From assembly GCA_018334015.1 (NCBI GenBank), contig JAGXTI010000031.1:62001-126000 (forward strand): a DNA stretch of 64,000 nucleotides, in the 5' to 3' direction. Positions 1-7,429 of this stretch are shown piece after piece (the first letter of the stretch is position 1; each line of letters opens with the position of its first letter). The stretch comes from Silanimonas sp. Lineage in GTDB: Bacteria > Pseudomonadota > Gammaproteobacteria > Xanthomonadales > Xanthomonadaceae. The notes under the pieces are model-generated. The model saw only the letters and a program-made list of their open reading frames with translations, searched no databases and had not been told where the DNA came from. The position numbers and the translations under genes were made by a program.

Positions 1-534
1 TTCGGGCCGGACGGCATCGCCGGCCTGATAGCTCGACAGCTCGATCACCCAGGCATCCGGCGGCGGCTGCACATCGAGCAGCTCGAGCAAGGGCAGGCCG
101 ATGTTCCCGGCCAGGGCGGTGCGCTCGCCGGCCGCCCGCAGCAAAAAGGCGATCAGGGCGCTGACCGTGCTCTTGCCCTTGGTGCCGGTGACGCAGACGC
201 AATGCGCGCCGGCGTTCTCGGCGAACCAGAGGGTGGTGCCGCTGGTGAAGCGCACGCCGTTGAGCTCGGCATCGACCTTGGGCGAGGCGTAGGCGCTGAT
301 GCCGGGTGATTTGATGATCACATCGAAGCTGGAAAGCGAAGCCGCGTCGGCATCGGTGCGGATGGCGAGGGTCGGGTCTTCCTGTGCGCGCAGTTCGGCA
401 ACCTCCTCGTCCTTGCAGAACACGGTGAGTGCTCGGCCCGGCAAACGCCAGCGCAGCGCGGCCAGTGCGGCCCGGCCTTCGCGGCCGTAGCCCCAGATCG
501 CCACCCGCTTGCCGTCAAGCTCCGAAATGCGCAC
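1..534 (-). CDS. murD2: UDP-N-acetylmuramoyl-L-alanine--L-glutamate ligase MurD2 (partial, C-terminus beyond window)
   Basis: This is the first 178 residues of a cytoplasmic Mur ligase, running off the left edge. The visible part has an N-terminal Rossmann-like region (RVAIWGYGREGR, residues 10-21), the ATP-binding loop TGTKGKST (116-123) and the Mur-ligase IELSSYQ element (164-170). The start chosen is a GTG at 534, overlapping the murL stop by 20 nt. The murL neighbour decides between ordinary MurD (adds D-Glu) and MurD2 (adds L-Glu to UDP-MurNAc-L-Ala). In Xanthomonas the MurD2 product is epimerised by MurL. The Mur ligase family is certain; L-Glu specificity is inferred from context. Confidence 0.85.
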   Translation of the reverse strand, partial: MRISELDGKRVAIWGYGREGRAALAALRWRLPGRALTVFCKDEEVAELRAQEDPTLAIRTDADAASLSSFDVIIKSPGISAYASPKVDAELNGVRFTSGTTLWFAENAGAHCVCVTGTKGKSTVSALIAFLLRAAGERTALAGNIGLPLLELLDVQPPPDAWVIELSSYQAGDAVRPE

Positions 535-1951
535 GCAGCGCCTCCATCCGTGCGATGCCGAGGCCGTGCCCGCCCTGCGACGCGAGCAAGGGTTCGAGGC
601 GCAGGGTAGCCGGATCAAGGGCGGATTGCTGCGTGGCGGCGAAGCGCGCCACCAACGCATCTTCGCGCCAAGCGGGGCTGGCGGCGAGTGCCGCCATCGC
701 CGCCCGCGACTCGCGGCCCTCGCCCACGCATTCGAAGGGCTTGTGGCCTTCGATTTCGAGCAGCGCGTCGTACTCGGCGGCGAGCGAGGCGTCATCGAGC
801 AGGTTGCGCCCGAAGATACCGAGCAGGCGCGGCTTCGGCATGAACGGCGCGAGGGCCAAGAACACGAAATGGCACTTCGGACAGGCGCCGCACCAGCGCT
901 GCGAGGGCTTCTCACCCAGCAAATGGAAATTACGGTTGCAGCTCGAAAAATGCGCGTCGTAGCGCTCGAGCCGGGCGAACTGGCGGGCCACGGCCAGCTC
1001 CGAGAACGGCCGCAGCAGCGAGACGTAATCGAAATCGGCGGCGACCTGCGCACGCACGAGGGCGGCGAAAGCGCGCTCGAAGGCCCAGCCCTTGCTCCAC
1101 TGGTGGTTCACCTCGCCGGTTCCGGGAATCAGGCTGCCGTAGCTCGCTGAATGTTCGTTCGAGAACACCACGCTGCCGTGGCCGGTGAGCAGGGCCGCCA
1201 GCACGAGGATGGCGGAGTTCACGGCGGTCACGGGGATGTGGCCGTTCAGCGCACCCTCGCGGTTGAAGGCGAACAGCTCCGGCGCCAGCGTACGCGCGAT
1301 GTTGAGCGTGGGCAGACCGGTGCGTTCGGCGCAGGCGGCAATCAAGGGCGAGTTGCCGATCCAGGTCACGGTCGGCGTGGTGCCGAAGGCACGCAGCGCT
1401 TCGATCGACACCAGTGAATCCTTGCCGCCGCCGATCGCGACAAGGGCACGCGAGGGCCAGACACCGACCGGACCGGCATCTGCCGAAGGCCGCTCGAAGC
1501 CCTGTGCCGGGGCCGCAGCCTGCGGCGCGGCGCCGCGTGGCCATTGCAGGTGCCCGCGCAGGTTCAGGCCGTTGCGGTAGGCGAACTCACCGAGACCGTT
1601 CTCGTAAACGCTGGCGATGAAATCCGCCGTCGCGTCGTCGAGCGGGCCATCGCTGCATTCGAGCACCACGGGCGCGGCGGCTTTGTAGTAACTCACCCCG
1701 GCAATGAGGTGCAGCAGGCGCAGCGCGGCCGCGACCGCACTCGCCTTCACCGCATCGAAATCCGCTGAGCCGGCGTGCAGCGCGGTGAACGGCGCACCGG
1801 GAATGGTGATGCGCTCGACGAGCTCGGGGCTGGTCGCGCCGTCGTGGTTGACGAAGGCATAGCCGAGTGCCGCCTCGCCCGTGGCCGGCTCGAAGCGCTT
1901 CGAGGAGAAGCGGAAAGCGCGGACGGCCGCGCGCTCGAAGGTCCAGCTCAT
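515..1951 (-). CDS. murL: UDP-N-acetyl-alpha-D-muramoyl-L-alanyl-L-glutamate epimerase MurL
   Basis: The 478-residue protein matches what I recall of Xanthomonas MurL. That enzyme converts the terminal L-Glu of UDP-MurNAc-L-Ala-L-Glu to D-Glu in an ATP-dependent reaction, replacing glutamate racemase plus classical MurD. An ATP-loop-like IGGGKDS lies at residues 173-179, and a cysteine cluster WCGACPKC lies in the C-terminal half. Its ATG overlaps the lysAC stop as ATGA, and its end overlaps murD2 by 20 nt, so the three genes are probably translated together. No signal peptide or membrane segment is visible, fitting a cytoplasmic enzyme. Family is confident; activity is inferred. Confidence 0.88.
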   Translation of the reverse strand: MSWTFERAAVRAFRFSSKRFEPATGEAALGYAFVNHDGATSPELVERITIPGAPFTALHAGSADFDAVKASAVAAALRLLHLIAGVSYYKAAAPVVLECSDGPLDDATADFIASVYENGLGEFAYRNGLNLRGHLQWPRGAAPQAAAPAQGFERPSADAGPVGVWPSRALVAIGGGKDSLVSIEALRAFGTTPTVTWIGNSPLIAACAERTGLPTLNIARTLAPELFAFNREGALNGHIPVTAVNSAILVLAALLTGHGSVVFSNEHSASYGSLIPGTGEVNHQWSKGWAFERAFAALVRAQVAADFDYVSLLRPFSELAVARQFARLERYDAHFSSCNRNFHLLGEKPSQRWCGACPKCHFVFLALAPFMPKPRLLGIFGRNLLDDASLAAEYDALLEIEGHKPFECVGEGRESRAAMAALAASPAWREDALVARFAATQQSALDPATLRLEPLLASQGGHGLGIARMEALRAHFGA

Positions 1952-4554
1952 TCCAGGATCTCCTCGGCGGGCAGCGCGCGCAGGTTGTAGCGGCTGGCCA
2001 TCACCCTGCCGTAGGCCCCGGCGTCGACCAGCAGCACCACATCACCCTCGGCAGTGGCCTCGGGCAGGCGACGGCGGCGGCCCAGCACGTCGCCGGTTTC
2101 GCAGATGGGGCCCACGACTTCGGCCGGCTCGCCGGGCGGGTCGTCGAGGCGCGAGAGGTTCACGATGCCGTGCCAAGCGTTGTACAGCGCCGGCCGCAGC
2201 AGGGCGTTCATGCCGGCATCGAGGCCGACGCGGCGCACGCCCTGCTTGTGCATGGTCGAGGTGACGCGGGTCAGCAGCACGCCGGCCTCGGCGACGAGGA
2301 AGCGGCCCGGCTCGATCAGAAGCGCGTACTGCGGGAACACCGCCTTCATCTCGGCCAGCATCGCGCCGAACGCCGCCATGTCGAAGGGCTCGCTCTCGGG
2401 CTGGTAGGGAATGCCGATGCCGCCACCAACGTCGATGCGCTCGACCGTGCCGATGGCATCGGCCACCGAGGCCAGTCGCGCATAGACCTCGCGCCAGTGG
2501 TTGGCGTCGAAGATGCCGCTGCCGATGTGCGCATGCAGGCCGGTGACGCGGGCACCAAGCGCCTTGGCCGACGCGGCGGCTCCCGCGGCCTCGTCCAGCG
2601 GCATGCCGAACTTGGCTTCCTTGCCGCCGGTCCTGACCTTGTCGTGGTGGCCCGAGCCGAAGCCCGGATCGACGCGCAAAGTCAGCTCGCGGCCGCGGAA
2701 GACCTCGGGCCACTCGGCGAGCAGCGCCGGATTGTCGAGCGTGAGGTGCACACCGTGTTCGAAGGCACGCTCGAACTCGACACGTGGCGCGAAACTCGGC
2801 GTGAACAGCACGCGCTTCGGATCGAGGCCGGGCAGCGTTGCCAGCACGTGCTCGACCTCGGCCAGCGAGACGCACTCGAAACCCAGGCCTTCCGCCTCCA
2901 AGGCACGCAGGATCACCGGATGGGGGTTGGCCTTCAGTGCGTAATGCGCTCGGTCCACGGCCTTCAGCGTCTTCAGCTGCCGGGCGCGCTCGCGCACGGT
3001 CGGCAAATGATAGGCGTAGGTCGGCGTGCCGCGCCCGGCCAAGGCGATCAGGCGCTCACGCTCGGCCTGCCACCAGTTGCTGCGTGGTGGGCGTGGCGCG
3101 CCCAGTTCGCGCCAGCTCGGCCCGAACACCGCCGTCTCGTCGATCGGCATGGCGTTCGAGGCGATCAACAGGGCGTGCAGGGTCGGCAGCAAGCCTTCGG
3201 CCAGCGCCTCGTCGACGACAAAGGTCAGGTTCAGGTCGTTCGAGCTTTGCGAGATCAGGTGCACCCGCTCGCGGCCGAAGGCGGCCAGTACCTCGGTGAG
3301 CCGATGCAGGCGCGAGCGCATGCCGCGGCCGACCAGCGTGATCGCCGCGCAGGGCGCGATCACCTTGACCCGGCAGATGCGCTCGAGGTCGCGGCACAGG
3401 GCTTCGAGCACATCGGTGCTGACCAGGTTGTCGGAAGGGTCGAGCGAGACCGTCACGTTCGTCTCGGCCGAGCCGATCAGGTCGACCGACAGGCCATGCG
3501 TCTTGAAGCAGCCGAAGACTTCGGCAAGGAAGCCGACCTGCTGCCACATGCCCACCGTCTCCATCGACACCAGCACGATGCCGCGCCGCGCGCTGATGGC
3601 CTTGACGCCGGCCACGGTGGTGGCCTGGTCATCGATCACCGTGCCGGCAAGCTCGGGGTTCTCGGTGTCGCGGATCCACATCGGCACCCCGGCCTCGCGG
3701 CAGGGCGTGAGGCAGCGCGGGTGCAGCACCTTGGCACCCGTGGTCGCGATCTCCTGCGCCTCGGCGAAATCGAGCCGTGAGAGCAGGCGCGCGTCGGGCA
3801 CCTGCCGCGGGTTGGCGCTGAACATGCCCGGCACGTCGGTCCAGATCTCGACCCGGCGCGCCTTCAGCAGGGCCCCGAAGCAGGCCGCCGAGGTGTCGGA
3901 GCCACCGCGGCCGAGAATGGCTGTGCCGTCGCCGTCCGCGGCACGGGCGATGAAGCCCTGGGTGATGGCGAAACGCTCAGGTCCAGCGATCAGCCGCTCG
4001 CGAGCCACCGGATCACTGAAATCGCAGGACACCGACAAGTGCTGCGCCCAGGCACTGGCGTTGGGCTGGGCGATGGCGCGCATCGCATCGCGGGCGTCCC
4101 ACCATGCCAGCGCCATGCCCTGCGTGCGCAGGTAGGCCGCGCCAAGCGTGGAGGACAGCAGTTCGCCCTGGGCCAGCAGTTCGGCCTGCCAAGGCAGCTC
4201 GGCATGGGCCGCACGCGGGTCGGTGGCCAGCGCACGCAACGCGGCGCAGCGCGGGCCGAGCACCGTGCTGGGGTCGAGGCCGAGCTCGGCCGCGAAGGCG
4301 AGATGGCGTTCGATCAGGACCTCGGCCCGGGCGCTCAGGCCAGGGCCATCGGCGTGCCCGTCGATCATCGCTTGCAGGGCGTTGGTCACGCCCGAAAGCG
4401 CCGACACCACCACGAGAACCCGCGCCTGGTCTTCGTCGGCGCGGCGGCGCATCAGGGTAGCGATCGTGTCCCAGCGCGATTTTTTCGACACGCTGGTGCC
4501 CCCGAACTTGAGGACGATCCAGTCGGTGGCGAACGCAGGGACAGGGCGGTTCAT
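1948..4554 (-). CDS. lysAC: bifunctional aspartate kinase / diaminopimelate decarboxylase LysAC
   Basis: This 868-residue fusion carries the first and last steps of lysine synthesis. Residues 1 to about 480 are aspartate kinase: KFGGTSV at 16-22, WTDVPG near 238, and ACT regulatory segments at about 325-470 that would bind effector amino acids. Residues about 490-868 are PLP-dependent DAP decarboxylase: PLP lysine K541 in YALKANPHP, HAHIGSG at 674-680, EPGRF at 748-752 and CETGDVL at 818-824. The ATG at 4554 gives the normal kinase N-terminus; further upstream the reading frame is open but not kinase-like. The fusion is a known Xanthomonadales trait. It consumes and makes intermediates around meso-DAP, and murL and murD2 follow by overlap. 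Confidence 0.95.
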   Translation of the reverse strand: MNRPVPAFATDWIVLKFGGTSVSKKSRWDTIATLMRRRADEDQARVLVVVSALSGVTNALQAMIDGHADGPGLSARAEVLIERHLAFAAELGLDPSTVLGPRCAALRALATDPRAAHAELPWQAELLAQGELLSSTLGAAYLRTQGMALAWWDARDAMRAIAQPNASAWAQHLSVSCDFSDPVARERLIAGPERFAITQGFIARAADGDGTAILGRGGSDTSAACFGALLKARRVEIWTDVPGMFSANPRQVPDARLLSRLDFAEAQEIATTGAKVLHPRCLTPCREAGVPMWIRDTENPELAGTVIDDQATTVAGVKAISARRGIVLVSMETVGMWQQVGFLAEVFGCFKTHGLSVDLIGSAETNVTVSLDPSDNLVSTDVLEALCRDLERICRVKVIAPCAAITLVGRGMRSRLHRLTEVLAAFGRERVHLISQSSNDLNLTFVVDEALAEGLLPTLHALLIASNAMPIDETAVFGPSWRELGAPRPPRSNWWQAERERLIALAGRGTPTYAYHLPTVRERARQLKTLKAVDRAHYALKANPHPVILRALEAEGLGFECVSLAEVEHVLATLPGLDPKRVLFTPSFAPRVEFERAFEHGVHLTLDNPALLAEWPEVFRGRELTLRVDPGFGSGHHDKVRTGGKEAKFGMPLDEAAGAAASAKALGARVTGLHAHIGSGIFDANHWREVYARLASVADAIGTVERIDVGGGIGIPYQPESEPFDMAAFGAMLAEMKAVFPQYALLIEPGRFLVAEAGVLLTRVTSTMHKQGVRRVGLDAGMNALLRPALYNAWHGIVNLSRLDDPPGEPAEVVGPICETGDVLGRRRRLPEATAEGDVVLLVDAGAYGRVMASRYNLRALPAEEILE

Positions 4555-4585
4555 CGGGGTCGGCACCTCGCATGGCCGGGTCTGG

Positions 4586-4613
4586 AAAAAAGCAATGCCG
4601 CCAGAGCTGGCGG
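4586..4613 (-). promoter_or_regulatory. hairpin plus T-run in the lysAC 5' leader (possible attenuator)
   Basis: Read leftward, CCGCCA-GCTC-TGGCGG (4613-4598) can form a 6-bp stem with a 4-nt loop. Six bases then precede six T residues (4591-4586), ending about 31 nt before the lysAC start. The shape resembles an intrinsic terminator inside the leader, but the gap before the T-run weakens it. I see neither a lysine-riboswitch-like fold nor a lysine-rich leader peptide. Function is inference. Confidence 0.35.
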
Positions 4614-4686
4614 CCAAGGCCAAGGATAACGCGCCCTCGCCGCAGCGGCTTGTGGCCGGGGCCGGGCTGCACCGACACTGGAACGC

Positions 4687-5607
4687 ATGGACCCGACGCC
4701 CTCTCCAACCGCCGCCCCGCCCGGCGCATGCGATTTTCCCTTCCTGCAAGTCGATGTGTTCGCCCACGCCCCCGGCCTCGGCAACCCGCTGGCCGTGGTG
4801 TTCGGTGCCGAGACACTCGACACCGCCAGCCTGCAGGCCATCGCCACGTGGCTGGGCCTCTCGGAGACCAGTTTCGTGCTGCCGACCACGCAGGCCGGCG
4901 CCGACTACCGGCTGCGCATCTTCACCCCGCGCCAGGAACTGCCCTTCGCCGGCCACCCGAGCGTGGGCACGGCCCATGCGGTGCTGGAACAGGGCATCGT
5001 CCAGCCTCGTGATGGCCGATTGGTGCAGGAATGCGGCGCCGGTCTGCTGCCGCTGCGGATCGAGGGCGAGGGTACGGCGCGAAACGTGCATGTGCGCGCC
5101 CCGCGCGGCATCGAGCGTCCCGCCGATCCGATCGCGGTGCTGGCGAGCCTCGGCATGGCCGGCAGCATCACGACAGCGGCGGCGCCGACCCGCCTGCGCC
5201 CGGCACTCATCGACAACGGCCCGCGCTGGTGGTGCGTCGAACTCGCCGACGAAGCCTCGGTGCGCGGCCTGCAGCCGGATTTGCCGGCGATGGCGAGGGC
5301 CAACCGCGCCGATGGCAGCACCGGTGTGGCGGTGTTCGCAGGCTGCACCGATCAGCCCTACGCGCTGGTCGTGCGCGCATTCGTGCCGGCCGACGGTATT
5401 CCGGAAGATCCGGTCACCGGCAGCGCCCATGCCGCCATCGCCGCCTGGCTGCAAGCCAACGCCGCCCTGCCCGCGGCGTGCTTCCAAAGCTCGCAGGGCC
5501 GCGAGCTGGGCCGCGACGGCATCGTTGCGATCAGCGTCGACGCCGAGGGCGAGGTCTGGATCGGCGGACGCACCCAGACCGTCATCGCGGGCCGCTTGTC
5601 ATGGTGA
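4687..5607 (+). CDS. PhzF family isomerase/epimerase-like protein (copy 1)
   Basis: This 306-residue cytoplasmic protein belongs to the PhzF family, which shares the two-lobed fold of diaminopimelate epimerase. GNPLAVV lies at 32-38 and the glutamate expected to act in catalysis is E60 in SETSFVLP. FAGHPSVGTAHAVL and the C-terminal DPVTGSAHA segment follow. It is divergent from lysAC (132 bp between starts) and overlaps the next gene, a paralogue, by 7 nt. No phenazine genes are present, so phenazine synthesis is unlikely. The substrate is unknown; the DapF-like fold next to lysAC is suggestive only. Confidence 0.88.
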   Translation: MDPTPSPTAAPPGACDFPFLQVDVFAHAPGLGNPLAVVFGAETLDTASLQAIATWLGLSETSFVLPTTQAGADYRLRIFTPRQELPFAGHPSVGTAHAVLEQGIVQPRDGRLVQECGAGLLPLRIEGEGTARNVHVRAPRGIERPADPIAVLASLGMAGSITTAAAPTRLRPALIDNGPRWWCVELADEASVRGLQPDLPAMARANRADGSTGVAVFAGCTDQPYALVVRAFVPADGIPEDPVTGSAHAAIAAWLQANAALPAACFQSSQGRELGRDGIVAISVDAEGEVWIGGRTQTVIAGRLSW

Positions 5608-6533
5608 AACCGCCCACAGCCGCAAACCCCGGGGCCGTGGCGGGCCCACGCCGTGCGCGACGCTTCCAGCAGGTCGACGTGTTCACGGCCCGCGCCGGCG
5701 GCGGCAACCCGCTGGCCGTGGTGCTGGACAGCGAGGGCCTCGACACGGCGACGATGCAGCGCATCGCCGCCTGGACCGATGTCGTTGAAACCACCTTCGT
5801 GCTGCCGCCGGACAGCCCGGAGGCGAGCTACCGCCTGCGCATTTTCACCCCGAGCCGCGAACTGGCCTTCGCCGGCCACCCCAGCGTGGGGACGGCGCAT
5901 GCCGTGCTGCAGGCCGGATGGGCCTTGCCGCGGCCGCTTGCCGGTGGCGGAACCGGGCTGATCCAGGAATGCGGCGCAGGCCTTCTGCCCTTGCGCATCA
6001 CGGGCGAGGGCGTGGCGCGGGAGATCGCAGTGCAAGCGCCCCCGGTGGCCCTGCTGTCACGCCACGGCGGTGAGGATGCCGCGCTTTCGGCCCTGCTCGG
6101 CGCAAGCCTCGCCGAAGCCGGTGGTGCAGTGATCGACGGTGGCCGGCGCTGGTTCGTCGCCGAACTGCGCGACGAAGCCGCGGTGCGCGGGCTGCACCCC
6201 GATTTCGCCGGTATCGCCGCCCTCGTCGCGGCCCACGATGCGATCGGGCTGACGGTGTTCGCCCGCACGCCGAGTCGCGACCACGATCTCGTCGTGCGCG
6301 CCCTGATGCCGGTCGCTGGCGGCTACGAGGACCCGGCCTCCGGGGCCGCCAACGCCGCCCTGGCCGGCTACCTGCACGGCAGCGGGCAGGCCGCCGGTCT
6401 GGGGGATCGCTACGTGGTCAGCCAGGGGCGCGAAGTGGGCCGCGATGCCCGCCTCGTGCTGCACCACGAGGCGGGCCGCATCTGGGTCGGCGGCCCGTGC
6501 TGCAGTGTCGTCACCGGCACCCTGCAGTGGTAG
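5601..6533 (+). CDS. PhzF family isomerase/epimerase-like protein (copy 2)
   Basis: This 310-residue paralogue of the preceding gene shares the exact strings FAGHPSVGTAHAVL and QECGAGLLPLRI. The likely catalytic glutamate is E63 (VVETTFVLPP), and the C-terminal motif reads YEDPASGAANAAL. The ATG at 5601 overlaps the end of copy 1 (ATGGTGA), implying translational coupling. The pair looks like a local tandem duplication, and PhzF proteins work as dimers, so a heterodimer is possible. Substrate unknown. Confidence 0.87.
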   Translation: MVKPPTAANPGAVAGPRRARRFQQVDVFTARAGGGNPLAVVLDSEGLDTATMQRIAAWTDVVETTFVLPPDSPEASYRLRIFTPSRELAFAGHPSVGTAHAVLQAGWALPRPLAGGGTGLIQECGAGLLPLRITGEGVAREIAVQAPPVALLSRHGGEDAALSALLGASLAEAGGAVIDGGRRWFVAELRDEAAVRGLHPDFAGIAALVAAHDAIGLTVFARTPSRDHDLVVRALMPVAGGYEDPASGAANAALAGYLHGSGQAAGLGDRYVVSQGREVGRDARLVLHHEAGRIWVGGPCCSVVTGTLQW

Positions 6534-6548
6534 GCCCGCAGCCGGTGT

Positions 6549-7190
6549 TCAGAACTCCGGCTGCACATCGATCCGGACCCGCAGGTTGCGGCCGGGATGC
6601 TGCGCCGTGCGGGTGCTGAAGGTGTGGCCGGCGTACTCGTAGGTGACGTGGTAGCCGATCACGCGATCGCCGCGACGGCCGCCGGTTTCAACGCTGCGGC
6701 AACGCTGTTCGTAACGCACCGACTCGCGCTCGATCATCCGGCCACCCGCGTAGGGCTCGCCGTGCGACCAGCCATCATGGCGGCGCTGGTTGTCGCGGGC
6801 GATGGCACTGCCGAGCAGGGCCCCGGCCACGGTGGCGGCGCGCTGGCCATCGCCGTCGCCGATCTGGTTGCCCACCGCGGCGCCGACGATGCCGCCCAGC
6901 ACCTGGCCGGTGCTCGGGCCGATACCGCCACCGTGATGGCGATCGTGGAAACGGCCACCGGGAACGTACTCGCGGCTGACGTAACGCACCGGCTCCTGCC
7001 AGCACTCTTCGCGCCAGCGCGGGCCGCCGGAAGCGAAGATCGGCTCGGCGCTGAGCACACGCGCCGTGCTCCAGCGCGGGCCTTCGAGGGCATGGCGATC
7101 GTGGGGCCCGTCCCAGGACCGGGCCGGAGCGGCACCGGCGGCGGTGGCGAGGACGAGGACCAGAGGAATCAGGGCGGCATGGCGGGTCAT
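6549..7190 (-). CDS. glycine-zipper 2TM domain envelope protein
   Basis: This 213-residue protein starts MTRHAAL with a clear signal peptide ending around AAGAAPA. The middle has the glycine-zipper GGIVGAAVGNQIGDGDG followed by AGALLGSAIA, typical of the Rickettsia 17-kDa antigen-like 2TM domain found in outer-membrane or periplasmic proteins. The tail is rich in R, H and Y (YEQRCRSVETG, YHVTYEYAG). I prefer the ATG at 7190 to one ten codons upstream because it sits directly before the hydrophobic segment. It converges on the second PhzF gene with a 15-bp gap. Precise role unknown. Confidence 0.75.
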   Translation of the reverse strand: MTRHAALIPLVLVLATAAGAAPARSWDGPHDRHALEGPRWSTARVLSAEPIFASGGPRWREECWQEPVRYVSREYVPGGRFHDRHHGGGIGPSTGQVLGGIVGAAVGNQIGDGDGQRAATVAGALLGSAIARDNQRRHDGWSHGEPYAGGRMIERESVRYEQRCRSVETGGRRGDRVIGYHVTYEYAGHTFSTRTAQHPGRNLRVRIDVQPEF

Positions 7191-7429
7191 CGGGGCGCTC
7201 CGGCCGCGGGATTGCGGCACTGGCGACAGGCTCCGGCGTTGGCCATCAACCGATGCTTAACCCGGCAGGCCTGGCGGTCCAGCATTCAGCCACCGCTGGC
7301 CCCGCCGTTCAGCGCGGAACCGGTGATGCGGGCAAGGTACCGGCGGTGCTTGACGCTGGCGCGGCGGCGGCGGAGGCTTGGGCGGGTCGCGGCCATGCCT
7401 GGTCACCGAAAGGCCGGAGGAACCCACCG

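Noticed and set aside
1867..3780. Long rightward open frame (637 codons) opposite lysAC
   Set aside because: It is the antisense of a well-defined lysAC gene; its H/Q/R/G-rich translation shows no domain. Such shadows are common at this GC content.
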